A DNA stretch of 64,000 nt, taken from the NCBI RefSeq assembly GCF_051842935.1, contig NZ_JBPXRR010000001.1, forward strand, positions 682,001-746,000. Reading direction: 5' to 3'. Shown in pieces: positions 7,771-16,464 of this stretch. Position numbers and translations under genes: made by a program. The DNA is from Pseudalkalibacillus sp051842935. GTDB lineage: Bacteria; Bacillota; Bacilli; Bacillales; Fictibacillaceae. How positions within the stretch are numbered: the stretch's first letter is position 1; every line of letters starts with the position of its first letter. Below the pieces are notes generated by a model. It saw only the letters and a program-made list of their open reading frames with translations, was not told where the DNA came from and searched no databases.

Positions 7771-8307
7771 ATGATCGTATCTGGCAATCTATTGATTCGA
7801 ACTTTAGTAGAAGAAGACTCGCCATACTTGGTGAAATGGTTAAATGATCCAGAAATATTGAAGTGGTATGAAGGCAGAGATCAACCACACGAGATTGGGA
7901 AAGTGAAAGAACACTTCTTCTCGAAGTCGAATGAGCGTGTGAAACGAAATATCATACTCCTGGATGGAAATGAAATTGGTTATGTTCAATATTACCCTTT
8001 ATCTGATGAAGAGAAAAGGGTTTACGGTTATAAAAAAACAGAGAAGATTTTCGGAATGGACCAATTTATAGGGGAAACAAGCGAACAGGATAAAGGCATT
8101 GGCACTAAAATGATCCTTGCGGTCGTACAATACCTCTTTGAAGAAAAAGAAGCTGAGATCATCGCGATGGATCCACAACTACGGAATAAAAGAGCCATAC
8201 ATTGTTATGAAAAATGTGGATTCATTCCTGTTAAGATCCTGGTGGAGCATGAACTGCATGAAGGGATTAAAGAGGATTGCTTGTTAATCGAAAAGAGAAA
8301 GGGATGA
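7771..8307 (+). CDS. GNAT acetyltransferase, AAC(6')-type fold family
   Basis: 178 residues. The sequence follows the AAC(6') aminoglycoside acetyltransferase pattern: LLIRTLVEEDSPYLVKWLNDPEI at the N terminus, a WYEG block, a DQFIGE motif, acetyl-CoA loop DKGIGTKMI, then IAMDPQLRNKRAIHCYEKCGFIPV. Those enzymes acetylate the 6'-amine of aminoglycosides; chromosomal relatives in Bacilli are often of unknown substrate, so resistance is not established. ATG 7771 follows GGGAGG (7758-7763). The HEAT-repeat gene starts 3-6 bases after the stop, indicating an operon. Confidence 0.85.
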   Translation: MIVSGNLLIRTLVEEDSPYLVKWLNDPEILKWYEGRDQPHEIGKVKEHFFSKSNERVKRNIILLDGNEIGYVQYYPLSDEEKRVYGYKKTEKIFGMDQFIGETSEQDKGIGTKMILAVVQYLFEEKEAEIIAMDPQLRNKRAIHCYEKCGFIPVKILVEHELHEGIKEDCLLIEKRKG

Positions 8308-8310
8308 AGG

Positions 8311-9126
8311 TTGTTGACAAGCTGGAGAGAAGATTTTGAGCGAATGATGATAGAAAAACAGTGGAACGAAGCTGTTGCTCAATTGGAGAAGGAAAAAACA
8401 AGTCACGCAGGTACAGCACCTGCTCAAGTGAAGAGAAAGGCGATCAAGGCAATTGAGAAATTGTTGAAAGAGGAACTAGATTTACTTTGCGAAGTGACAA
8501 CTTTTTTTGCGGAGCACAAAAGCCCATCTGCCAAAGAAGTAGCAGCCCATTTGATCCCTCATCTGTATGATCAGGATGAGAGTCTCTGTATCCGCTTGAT
8601 GTACGATATTGCGGATGATGAGAATTGGGAAGTAAGAGAATGGGCAGCCGGAGGATGTGGAGAGATTTTAGCTCTTCACTTTGAAGATTTTTATCCCGTC
8701 TTATCCGAATGGAAGGTCGATGACTCCGAAAATATACGAAGAGCTGTCGTCCTTGCTGTCATGTATGCGAGTAAGACGTTGGATGAATCTTACGCACATA
8801 AGTTGTTACACTTGTTGGAACCTCTCATGTCCGATGGCTCTACATATGTGAAGAAAAATCTGGGAGCATTCGCGATTGGTGATGCCTTGTTGAAGCGATA
8901 TCCTCAAGCAGTCGTTCCGTGGCTGTTCCGAATTGTAGATGCTGAGGATGAAAATGTACGCTGGAATGTTGCAAACGTCTTCACATCGGCGTCTTCACGA
9001 ACGTTCTATGAAGAAGGAGAAGAACTATTGAAGAAACTGGAGGATGACGAAAGCAAATTGATTCAAAGAGCAGTAAAGAAAGCGAGAAGGAATTTAGAAA
9101 AAGCAACTTCCGCTGCTCCAAAATAA
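8311..9126 (+). CDS. HEAT-repeat protein
   Basis: About 270 residues, almost wholly alpha-helical, with repeated helix pairs such as EVREWAAGGCGEILALHF, ENIRRAVVLAVMYASKTL, TYVKKNLGAFAIGDALLKRYP and ENVRWNVANVFTSASSRTF. These are HEAT repeats of the type found in DNA-alkylation-repair (AlkD-like) and related scaffold proteins; no catalytic residues can be assigned. Start is TTG, either 8311 or 8314, with weak AAAGGG/AAGG sites just upstream. It follows the AAC(6')-like gene almost directly and probably shares its mRNA. Confidence 0.75.
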   Translation: MLTSWREDFERMMIEKQWNEAVAQLEKEKTSHAGTAPAQVKRKAIKAIEKLLKEELDLLCEVTTFFAEHKSPSAKEVAAHLIPHLYDQDESLCIRLMYDIADDENWEVREWAAGGCGEILALHFEDFYPVLSEWKVDDSENIRRAVVLAVMYASKTLDESYAHKLLHLLEPLMSDGSTYVKKNLGAFAIGDALLKRYPQAVVPWLFRIVDAEDENVRWNVANVFTSASSRTFYEEGEELLKKLEDDESKLIQRAVKKARRNLEKATSAAPK

Positions 9127-9141
9127 ATTTCCATAAAAGGG

Positions 9142-9169
9142 TTGCATGATTTTTCCTGATCTGTAAAAT
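9142..9169 (+). promoter_or_regulatory. Candidate sigma-A promoter for the tandem GNAT gene
   Basis: TTGCAT (9142-9147), 16 bases, TAAAAT (9164-9169), about 34 bases ahead of the start codon. It is the best match in the gap, but not strong. Confidence 0.4.
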
Positions 9170-9202
9170 GGTCTTAATACATTTTGGAGGGGACTGGGAG
9201 AG

Positions 9203-9991
9203 ATGATCCGAAAACTGACAGAGAAGGATCACACAAAAGTGATGGAACTGTTGACCGAAGAACGGGCAATGAACCTATTCATCATAGGGGATTTGGAAAA
9301 CTTCGGTTATGATACAGACTTCCAACAGATTTGGGGAGAATGGAAAGACGAAGAACTCATTGCTGTTCTTCTACGCTACAAAGAGAACTTTCTTCCTTAT
9401 GCAAAAGGCTCATTTGATGTAAAAGGATTTGCGGAGATCATTTTGAACGATGATCACTTTCAAATCCTATCCGGTAAGGAAGAAATCATTCAACAGTTTG
9501 ATGCGTACATCCCGGCGGGTAAGAAGCGGAGCATGCATTTTGCCGAACTGCTCGATTCAAATTTATTGGAGGAAACGAAAGAGCGACTCGACATTCGTGT
9601 GGCAACTGTAGAGGACGTGGATGCAGTCTTCACCTTAAGAGGGAGTATAGAAGAATTCAGGGAATCCAGCGCTACAAGGGAAAGCATGGTTCATACCATT
9701 GAAACGAAAAGTGGACGCACGTATTTCATGAAAGAAAAAGACAAGGCAATTGCAAGTGTTTCCACGACAGCAGAAAATTCTGTATCTGCGATGATCGTCG
9801 GGGTTTGTACAGATACTGAATATCGTAAGCAAGGTCTCGCATCCAAATGCCTGAGTGCTTTATGCGAAGATGTGTTAAAGGAAGGCAAAACGCTTTGCTT
9901 ATTCTATGATAACCCGGCAGCGGGTTCTATCTACAAAAGAATAGGCTTCATGGATATCGGCAAATGGACGATGTGGCATAAAGCGGTATAA
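9203..9991 (+). CDS. Tandem GNAT-domain N-acetyltransferase
   Basis: 262 residues. The C-terminal half (about 125-262) is a complete GNAT domain: RVATVEDVDAVFTLR, then VGVCTDTEYRKQGLASKCLSALCEDVL (acetyl-CoA pyrophosphate loop) and CLFYDNPAAGSIYKRIGF. The N-terminal half (MIRKLTEKDHTKVMELL to about residue 115) looks like a second, degenerate GNAT-like domain without the CoA loop. This two-domain layout occurs in several Bacillus proteins of unknown substrate. ATG 9203 follows TTTTGGAGGGGA. It stands alone as a single gene. Confidence 0.85.
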   Translation: MIRKLTEKDHTKVMELLTEERAMNLFIIGDLENFGYDTDFQQIWGEWKDEELIAVLLRYKENFLPYAKGSFDVKGFAEIILNDDHFQILSGKEEIIQQFDAYIPAGKKRSMHFAELLDSNLLEETKERLDIRVATVEDVDAVFTLRGSIEEFRESSATRESMVHTIETKSGRTYFMKEKDKAIASVSTTAENSVSAMIVGVCTDTEYRKQGLASKCLSALCEDVLKEGKTLCLFYDNPAAGSIYKRIGFMDIGKWTMWHKAV

Positions 9992-10063
9992 CGCTCTTGA
10001 AGTTGTTGGATTTTTCAGGTAATATTCAAGTAGAGACGATTTGAAATTAGGAGGTGTAAGGTA

Positions 10064-10189
10064 ATGCTTACAGTTACGTTTCCAGTGATGGATTGGCTGA
10101 CAGTCGAAGTACGCTCTCAAACGCATGAATTTGCGTTCGACGGGAGAAGTCTGTCCAATTTTTCATATGAGAAACGTAATAAGACGTAA
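10064..10189 (+). CDS. Small ORF with a very strong RBS, upstream of the ABC-F gene
   Basis: 41 codons starting MLTVTFPVMDWLTVEVRSQ and ending EKRNKT. ATG 10064 is preceded by TTAGGAGGTG (10048-10057), one of the best ribosome-binding sites in the window, which argues that it is translated. No family is recognised. A terminator (10228-10264) and then the ABC-F gene follow. It may be an independent small protein or a leader peptide controlling that terminator; several antibiotic-resistance ABC-F genes are known to be controlled by such leaders. Confidence 0.5.
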   Translation: MLTVTFPVMDWLTVEVRSQTHEFAFDGRSLSNFSYEKRNKT

Positions 10190-10227
10190 GCATAACCTTA
10201 TCCGGATTCCTTATATATGTAGAACGG

Positions 10228-10264
10228 AAACCATGGGCAGGTATAGCTTGCTCATGGTTTTTTT
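10228..10264 (+). terminator. Intrinsic terminator or attenuator between the small ORF and the ABC-F gene
   Basis: Stem AAACCATGGGCA / TGCTCATGGTTT with one G-T pair, followed by seven Ts. It lies 52 bases before the ABC-F start, with no clear promoter in the remaining gap, so readthrough control is possible. Confidence 0.75.
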
Positions 10265-10315
10265 GTGTTTTTTTCAGAAGTACATCCACTTTACTAAACA
10301 AAGGAGATTAATCTC

Positions 10316-11944
10316 ATGATCGTAGCATCTATCAACGAAATCAGCAAAATGTATGCAGGTACTTGGATTTTCCAGGACCTTTCACTTCAAATTCATGATA
10401 AAGACCGCCTTGCACTAATCGGTCCGAATGGAGCGGGAAAATCGACTTTCCTGAAATGCATTGCAGGGTTGGAAACGATTGAAGCTGGTAATCTTTCTTA
10501 TAAAAAGGACATAACGACTGGAATGTTGGATCAGATTCCGATTGCGGAGCCCGGCATCACCGTTGAAGGAATGTTGAAACAATCTTTTGAAGAAGTCTAT
10601 GAAATCGAAAAACAATTGAAGCAAGTGACCGAAAAGATGGCTGACCCAGATGAACAACATAAGCTGGAGAAGCACTTCAAGCAATTCGGAAAACTTCAAG
10701 ACAAGTTGGAGGAACTAAATGGATACGCGATCGACTCCAAGATCAAAGGCGTCATGCAAGGTCTTGGTCTCGAGCACTTGAGTGACCATGAATTCTCCTC
10801 GCTCAGTGGAGGAGAGCAGACGAAAGTCGGTCTTGCTGCGATACTGCTTGAGGAGCCGGACTTGCTGTTATTGGATGAACCGACCAACCATCTGGACATG
10901 GAAGCTTTGGACTGGTTGGAAGAGTATATCCGGAATTATCAGGGGGCTGTCGTCATCATCTCCCATGATCGTTATTTCCTTGATGCCGTCGCAACTAAAA
11001 CGGTGGAAATCGATTCTGGGGTACTCGAAGAATACAAAGGGAATTATTCTGCGTTCGTAAAAGAAAAAGAAAAGCGTTTGATGCTAGAATTCCAAGCCTA
11101 TCAAGATCAGCAAAAGAAAATCAAGAAAATGAAGGAAGCGATCAAGCGGATGCGAGACTGGGCGACTCGTGCCGATAACCCTAAAATGCATAAACGTGCC
11201 CGAAATATGGAACGCGCCTTGGAAAGGATGAATAAGATCGATCGTCCCAAGCTTGAAAGGCGCACAGCAGATCTTGGCTTTACATCTGCCAAAAGGAGTG
11301 GGAAAGATGTCGTCCAATTCCTTCAGGTTGAAAAGAAGATGGGCGAACGGATATTGTTTTCAAACATCGACCTCTTGCTTCAGTATCAAGAACGTGCCGC
11401 CATCATCGGAAAAAACGGAGTCGGGAAATCGACCATAATGAGATTGATTCTTGGTGAAATAACCCCCGAAGAAGGCGAAGTGAAAATCGGTGCATCTGTG
11501 AAAATAGGCTATCTATCACAAAAAGGATTGATTGGATACGAGGGCTGGACAGTGCTCGATGCATATCGTGATGTCGCACGAGTAGACGAAGGGGAAGCGC
11601 GTTATCAACTGAGTCGCTTTCTATTCTTCGGGAAGGAAGTCTTCCAAAAGGTTGAGAGCTTAAGTGGAGGGGAACGGACGCGGTTACGTCTAGCCCAGAT
11701 GATGACGGAGAACTACAACTTGCTCTTGCTCGATGAGCCGACGAACCATTTGGATATTGATTCAAGAGAAGCATTGGAAGAAGCGCTGGAAGGTTTTAAA
11801 GGAACTTTACTCGTTGTTTCCCACGACCGTTACTTCTTGAATAAATTGATTGAACGGACGTTTTGGATCGAGGATGGGAACATCAGGAGCTATATCGGGA
11901 ACTACAGTGATGCAAAGACGAAAAGAGAACAACTACAGAACTAG
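10316..11944 (+). CDS. ABC-F family ATP-binding protein
   Basis: 542 residues with two ATPase domains and no membrane segments. Domain 1: Walker A GPNGAGKST, signature LSGGEQTKVGLA, Walker B LLLLDEPTNHLD. Domain 2: Walker A GKNGVGKST, signature LSGGERTRLRLA, Walker B LLLLDEPTNHLD. They are joined by the charged interdomain linker (about 240-320, containing RMRDWATRADNPKMHKRARNM) that enters the ribosomal E site in this family. ABC-F proteins act on translating ribosomes, either as housekeeping translation factors or as protection against ribosome-targeting antibiotics. Which class this belongs to cannot be settled here. ATG 10316 follows AAAGGAG. It is closed by a terminator at 11952. Confidence 0.92.
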   Translation: MIVASINEISKMYAGTWIFQDLSLQIHDKDRLALIGPNGAGKSTFLKCIAGLETIEAGNLSYKKDITTGMLDQIPIAEPGITVEGMLKQSFEEVYEIEKQLKQVTEKMADPDEQHKLEKHFKQFGKLQDKLEELNGYAIDSKIKGVMQGLGLEHLSDHEFSSLSGGEQTKVGLAAILLEEPDLLLLDEPTNHLDMEALDWLEEYIRNYQGAVVIISHDRYFLDAVATKTVEIDSGVLEEYKGNYSAFVKEKEKRLMLEFQAYQDQQKKIKKMKEAIKRMRDWATRADNPKMHKRARNMERALERMNKIDRPKLERRTADLGFTSAKRSGKDVVQFLQVEKKMGERILFSNIDLLLQYQERAAIIGKNGVGKSTIMRLILGEITPEEGEVKIGASVKIGYLSQKGLIGYEGWTVLDAYRDVARVDEGEARYQLSRFLFFGKEVFQKVESLSGGERTRLRLAQMMTENYNLLLLDEPTNHLDIDSREALEEALEGFKGTLLVVSHDRYFLNKLIERTFWIEDGNIRSYIGNYSDAKTKREQLQN

Positions 11945-11951
11945 ACGATTG

Positions 11952-11984
11952 GAAAAGCTGGCGGATGAACGTCAGCTTTTTCTT
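11952..11984 (+). terminator. Terminator after the ABC-F gene
   Basis: Stem AAAAGCTG..C / G..CAGCTTTT with T-rich tail, eight bases after the stop codon. Confidence 0.75.
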
Positions 11985-12007
11985 TATGCTTTCAAATTGA
12001 TTTCTAA

Positions 12008-12150
12008 CGAAATTCACGACACTCCTGCGGGAACAGCGAGCCAGGCCTTCAATAAGGATCTTCGACTAAAAACCACCACGTCCTGTGGTGAACATCGAAG
12101 CCAGCACCTCCTGTGCAAGTGCGGAAAGGGAGTGATTTCGATGAAATCAA
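12008..12150. repeat. Hairpin-rich intergenic repeat element (bcr-like)
   Basis: A GC-richer block unlike its AT-rich flanks. It opens with CGAAATTCACGACACTCC TGCGGGAA and closes with GCGGAAAGGGAGTGATTTCG, so its ends are imperfect inverted repeats (CGAAAT..CAC..ACTCC against GGAGTGATTTCG). Inside are two tight hairpins with similar loops: CACCACGTCCTGTGGTG and GCACCTCCTGTGC. The ACTCCTGCGGGAA...GCGGAAAGGGAGT framework is a dispersed non-coding repeat type I associate with Bacillus and relatives. No ORF is credible within it. A genome-wide copy count would confirm it. Confidence 0.55.
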
Positions 12151-12181
12151 TAGAAATGTAAAATTTACCAATCAAATTCCG

Positions 12182-12211
12182 TTGCATATAGAACGTTTGT
12201 TCGTATATAAT
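12182..12211 (+). promoter_or_regulatory. SOS-box promoter (LexA/DinR site) for the WYL-yhjD-addBA unit
   Basis: TTGCAT (12182-12187), an 18-base spacer, and TATAAT (12206-12211) form a good sigma-A promoter. Inside the spacer lies AGAACGTTTGTTCG (12190-12203), matching the Gram-positive LexA consensus CGAACRNRYGTTCG at 12 of 14 positions, with perfect GAAC-N4-GTTC half-sites. LexA bound here would occlude the promoter, so the downstream genes should be induced by DNA damage. The first start codon is 24 bases downstream of the -10 box. Confidence 0.8.
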
Positions 12212-12234
12212 GATAAAAAAGGAGGAGTGCTCAC

Positions 12235-12468
12235 ATGAAACGTATGTTGGTCCGTGCTTACGAGCAGAACAAGCCGATCGAAATCGTGTATCTGGCAAAC
12301 GATGAATCAATTACTCAACGTGTCATCTGGATTTCATCCATGACTGATACGACGATGACCGCATTCTGTTCGTTACGGAAACAAACACGAACTTTTCAAA
12401 TCGATCGTGTACTTTCATGTAGAATCCTTCCATATCGACGTAATCAATCGAATAATCATGCCGGTTAA
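12235..12468 (+). CDS. Small WYL-like domain protein
   Basis: 77 residues. The pattern IEIVYLANDESITQRVIWISS...MTAFCSLRKQTRTFQIDRVLS resembles a minimal WYL domain (a ligand- or DNA-sensing Sm-like fold in regulators of DNA damage and phage defence), here without a helix-turn-helix. Function is unknown. ATG 12235 follows AAAGGAGGAG. It is first behind the SOS-box promoter, with the YhjD-like gene 14 bases further on, so both are probably damage-inducible. Confidence 0.65.
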   Translation: MKRMLVRAYEQNKPIEIVYLANDESITQRVIWISSMTDTTMTAFCSLRKQTRTFQIDRVLSCRILPYRRNQSNNHAG

Positions 12469-12482
12469 GGAGTGAGCGAACC

Positions 12483-12863
12483 ATGTACGCAACGAAAGAA
12501 GAGAGTCTCCTCATCGATCGGTTCATCCTGTACCCCATGTTGTTGACGATCCTCAATCGCGATTTACAAATCTTCCAGCGGGCTCCTTTCAAATTCACCC
12601 AACCGTACATTCTTTGGATTGAGGAAAAAATGAGGGAAATCACTCAAGAGCTCCATCAAATCAGGAAAGAGATGCGTGCAAAGAATATTAAAGTATCCTT
12701 TCACCGTGTTTATGAAGATACCTCTGAATACCATGTCATCGTAAGAGGATACGACGAAGTCATCAAGTACTCCAACTTCCACCTTCGAAACCAAGCTGAG
12801 TTAACTCTCCAACGTTTATTTCTGGGACTTCCATGGAGAAGGCGTCCATCGAACGCTTTATAG
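12483..12863 (+). CDS. YhjD-like protein of unknown function
   Basis: 126 residues, soluble and largely helical. The N-terminal block FILYPMLLTILNRDLQIF followed by PFKFTQPYILWIEE, a central coiled segment MREITQELHQIRKEMRAKNIKV, and a C-terminal RNQAELTLQRLFLGL resemble the Bacillus YhjD family. No enzymatic motif is seen. ATG 12483 is preceded by TAAGGAGTGAG. It lies between the WYL-like gene and addB in one apparent SOS-controlled unit. Confidence 0.7.
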   Translation: MYATKEESLLIDRFILYPMLLTILNRDLQIFQRAPFKFTQPYILWIEEKMREITQELHQIRKEMRAKNIKVSFHRVYEDTSEYHVIVRGYDEVIKYSNFHLRNQAELTLQRLFLGLPWRRRPSNAL

Positions 12864-12963
12864 TTTTTTTCAATACTTGCCAGAAGGTATTTCCTACAAA
12901 TTCACCTGAAAAAATGAGATAATAAATGATACGATTCTCGTTGATACGGAAAGGGGAATATTC

Positions 12964-15900
12964 ATGACGCTCCGATTCATGTTAGGCAGGTCGGGTAGTG
13001 GAAAGACGACCAACTGTTTGAATGAAATAAGAGACGAATTACATAATGTACCGAGCGGAAAACCGATTGTCATGCTTGTACCAGATCAAATGACATTTCA
13101 AATGGAATATGAATTAGTGAAAACACCTGGATTAGGCGGAATGATACGAGCACAGGTGTTTAGTTTTTCACGCTTAGCCCTTAAAGTCCTCCAAGAGGCA
13201 GGTGGATTGACACGATACCATCTCACCTCGACAGGAATGAACATGCTCCTCAGGAAAGTGGTTGAAAAACATAGAAATGATTTGATCCTATTCCAGAAAT
13301 CATCTGAGCAAAGTGGATTCTATGAACTGCTGGAAGAGATGGTGAAGGAGTTCAAAAGATATTGTCTTGGTTCAGATGATCTGGAAAAGTTGGAAGAAAA
13401 GCTTCTCGAAGAAACAGAAGATCGCAACCTGCTGAAGGATAAACTTCACGACTTACATATCATCTATCACGAACTGGAAGAAATGTTGGCAGACAAATAC
13501 GTAGACTCGGAAGATTATCTGCGTTTGCTAGAAGAAAGAATGCCAGACTCATCATTTTTTGATGACTGTGAAGTCTGGATTGATGGATTCCATAGTTATA
13601 CACCCCAAGAGTTGGGCGCTTTACGTGCTTTGATGAAAAAGGCAAGTAGAACGACGGTAACATTGACGATGGATGAACCGAGTGATCATGTAGCGTCTGA
13701 TTTGGACTTATTTAGAATGACCAGTACGACCTACCAAAAGGTGAGTGCCATTGCTCAAGAAGAAGGTATTGAGATGGAACCCATTCATTATCTGGGGCAG
13801 AGTCCACGCTTCGAGTCTTCTCCATCCATTCGCCACCTGGAGAATTATTTTCATGAAAGACCTGTTGTTCCTTACTATGGGGAGAGCAACATTCAGATCA
13901 GTGGTGCAGTGAACCGAAGGGCAGAAGTGGAAGGCATTGCGCGGGACATCCAGGACCTTGTTTTCAATCAAGGCTATCGATACAGGGATATTGCAATACT
14001 TGTAAGAGATCCATCTACATACTCCGATTTATTGAACACGTTATTGGAAGATTACGAGATTCCTTATTTCTTGGATCAAAAGCGATCCATGCTCCATCAT
14101 CCTGTCATCGAATGTATACGCTCGAGCCTTGACGTCATACTACAAAACTGGCGATATGACGCAGTATTCAGGTGTGTGAAGACGGATTTGCTGTTCGATC
14201 ATGATCTGTGGACAACCCAACAGCTGAGAGAACAAGTTGATTTACTGGAAAACTATGTGCTTGCCCATGGAGTCCATGGGAAAAAGAGATGGTGCAGTCA
14301 GGAAGATTGGACTTATCGGAAATTCAGATCATTGGATGCTAGCTTCGGCAACCAGACGGATGAAGAAAGAGAAAAGCAGACAAAGATCAATGCTGCCAGA
14401 CACATGATATCAGGACCATTAGCAAGATTGCAGCGAGATCTGAAAGCAGCTCGAAATGGGCGTGAGTTATGTGAGGCGCTCTATCTATATTTAGAACATT
14501 TACAGGTTCCAGCAAAGCTAGAAAACTGGCGTTATAAAGCTGAAGAGGCAGGCGAATTAAGCCTTGCACGTGAACATGATCAAGTCTGGCAGGCAGTCAT
14601 CGACTTGATGGAACAGATGGTAGAAATCGTCGGCGACGAGCCGTTAAGTCTGGAACTATTCAATAAAATGCTTGATACCGGTCTTGAGTCGATGAGGTTT
14701 GCACTCGTGCCTCCATCTATTGATCAAGTGTTGATCGGTAGCTTGGATCGATCCAGATTTTATCAAGTGAAATGCAGTTTCATACTGGGCGTGAATGATG
14801 GGGTTTTGCCTGCGAAGCCAAGTGAAGATGGCATTCTATCAGAGGATGATCGAGAAGCCTTGCAATCTCTTGGAATCGAGATGGCACCGACTGCACGTGA
14901 AAATCTATTGGATGAAAACTTTTTGATATACATGGCATTATCGAGTGCATCCGATCATCTATTCGTTTCTTATCCATTAGCAGATGAAGAAGGGAAGTCG
15001 CTTGTCCCTTCCATTCTGATCAATCAGATTAAAGAGATGTATCCTGAACAACAGGAACGGTTCATCATGCAGGAACCGAATGAAAGTGAAGAAGAAACGG
15101 TCCGGTTTATCGGAAGACCAGGAAGAACTTTGTCCTTTTTGACTGCTCAGCTGCGCCAATGGCAAAGGGGCTATCCGCTAGCAAATGAATGGTGGAATGT
15201 GTATAACTGGTTCGTAATCGACGGAAATTGGTCATCCCCTGCCAGAAGGACCATTCACAGTCTCTTCTATGAAAACAGAACCGATCGCTTGAAAAAGGAA
15301 ACGAGTAAGGATTTATATGGTGAAAGTTTGAAAGCAAGTGTATCAAGGATGGAAAAGCATCAATCTTGTCCATTCTCCCATTTTGCAAGTTATGGTCTGA
15401 ACCTCGAGGAAAGGCAGATGTACCGGTTGGAAGCACCGGACATCGGACAACTATTCCATGCTGCGTTGAAAGAGGTGGCAGATATCCTCCACCAGAGAAA
15501 AATCGACTGGAGGGAATTATCTGCTAAAGATTGTGATCGATTGGCTAGTGAAGTGGTCGAAAAGCTGGCACCTCGTCTGCAAAGTCAGATCCTATTAAGC
15601 TCCAACCGTTATCAATACATCAAGCGTAAGTTGAAAAATGTTGTAGGACGCGCTTCCTTTGCGTTGAGCGAGCAGGCAAAAGCGAGTGGGTTTTCACCTG
15701 TAGGACTTGAGGTCGGATTCGGAGGTAATGAAAAGATACCACCCCTGAAATATCAATTGCAGGACGGGACGACAATGGAAGTCATTGGTCGTATCGATCG
15801 GGTGGATACCGCTATGAATGATGACGGGCTTCTGTTGAGGGTCATCGATTATAAGTCCAGCCAGAAAGGATTGAATCTATCAGAGGTCTACTACGGAATT

Positions 15901-16464
15901 GCCTTGCAGATGTTAACCTATCTCGATGTCGTATTGACCTACTCCAAAGATTGGCTTGGTAAGAATGCTGATCCAGCCGGTGTATTGTACTTCCATGTAC
16001 ACGATCCTGTTCATTCATCTAAAAAACTGTTGACCCTCGACGAAATCGAGAAAGAACTGTTCAAAAAGTTCAAGATGAAAGGATATGTACTGGAGGATGA
16101 AGACGTTGTCCAGCTTATGGATAAAACGATTGAGGGACATTCTGAAATCATTCCAGTTGCTATGAAAAAGGATGGCAACTTCAGAAAAGGTTCTTCCTTA
16201 TTGAATAAAGATCAATTTGACGAAGTCCGATCCTATGTAAAATCAATGATTGGAAACATCGGGTCAGACATCATGGAAGGAAACATCGATATTGCTCCAT
16301 ATGAAATGCAAAAACGTACACCTTGCACATACTGTTCTTTCCGCTCAGTATGTCAGTTTGATCAATCATTGGAAGAAAACAATTATCGTTCATTGAAGAA
16401 CATGAAAGATGAAGAATTATTCGAGAGAATGCGAGAGAAAGGAGGGAACGACCTCGATGCGTGA
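12964..16464 (+). CDS. addB: ATP-dependent helicase/nuclease subunit AddB
   Basis: 1166 residues, the same size as B. subtilis AddB. AddAB processes double-strand breaks to a Chi-regulated 3' tail for RecA. Seen: N-terminal Walker A GRSGSGKTT (residues 8-16), a RecB-type nuclease domain near the C terminus (GRIDRVD ... VIDYKSS, about 940-970), and the four cysteines of the iron-sulfur staple at 802, 1121, 1124 and 1130. The rest of the helicase-like core is degenerate, as usual; AddB is thought to recognise Chi. The gene is preceded by AAAGGGG. It overlaps addA by eight bases, giving coupled synthesis of the two subunits. Confidence 0.97.
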   Translation: MTLRFMLGRSGSGKTTNCLNEIRDELHNVPSGKPIVMLVPDQMTFQMEYELVKTPGLGGMIRAQVFSFSRLALKVLQEAGGLTRYHLTSTGMNMLLRKVVEKHRNDLILFQKSSEQSGFYELLEEMVKEFKRYCLGSDDLEKLEEKLLEETEDRNLLKDKLHDLHIIYHELEEMLADKYVDSEDYLRLLEERMPDSSFFDDCEVWIDGFHSYTPQELGALRALMKKASRTTVTLTMDEPSDHVASDLDLFRMTSTTYQKVSAIAQEEGIEMEPIHYLGQSPRFESSPSIRHLENYFHERPVVPYYGESNIQISGAVNRRAEVEGIARDIQDLVFNQGYRYRDIAILVRDPSTYSDLLNTLLEDYEIPYFLDQKRSMLHHPVIECIRSSLDVILQNWRYDAVFRCVKTDLLFDHDLWTTQQLREQVDLLENYVLAHGVHGKKRWCSQEDWTYRKFRSLDASFGNQTDEEREKQTKINAARHMISGPLARLQRDLKAARNGRELCEALYLYLEHLQVPAKLENWRYKAEEAGELSLAREHDQVWQAVIDLMEQMVEIVGDEPLSLELFNKMLDTGLESMRFALVPPSIDQVLIGSLDRSRFYQVKCSFILGVNDGVLPAKPSEDGILSEDDREALQSLGIEMAPTARENLLDENFLIYMALSSASDHLFVSYPLADEEGKSLVPSILINQIKEMYPEQQERFIMQEPNESEEETVRFIGRPGRTLSFLTAQLRQWQRGYPLANEWWNVYNWFVIDGNWSSPARRTIHSLFYENRTDRLKKETSKDLYGESLKASVSRMEKHQSCPFSHFASYGLNLEERQMYRLEAPDIGQLFHAALKEVADILHQRKIDWRELSAKDCDRLASEVVEKLAPRLQSQILLSSNRYQYIKRKLKNVVGRASFALSEQAKASGFSPVGLEVGFGGNEKIPPLKYQLQDGTTMEVIGRIDRVDTAMNDDGLLLRVIDYKSSQKGLNLSEVYYGIALQMLTYLDVVLTYSKDWLGKNADPAGVLYFHVHDPVHSSKKLLTLDEIEKELFKKFKMKGYVLEDEDVVQLMDKTIEGHSEIIPVAMKKDGNFRKGSSLLNKDQFDEVRSYVKSMIGNIGSDIMEGNIDIAPYEMQKRTPCTYCSFRSVCQFDQSLEENNYRSLKNMKDEELFERMREKGGNDLDA

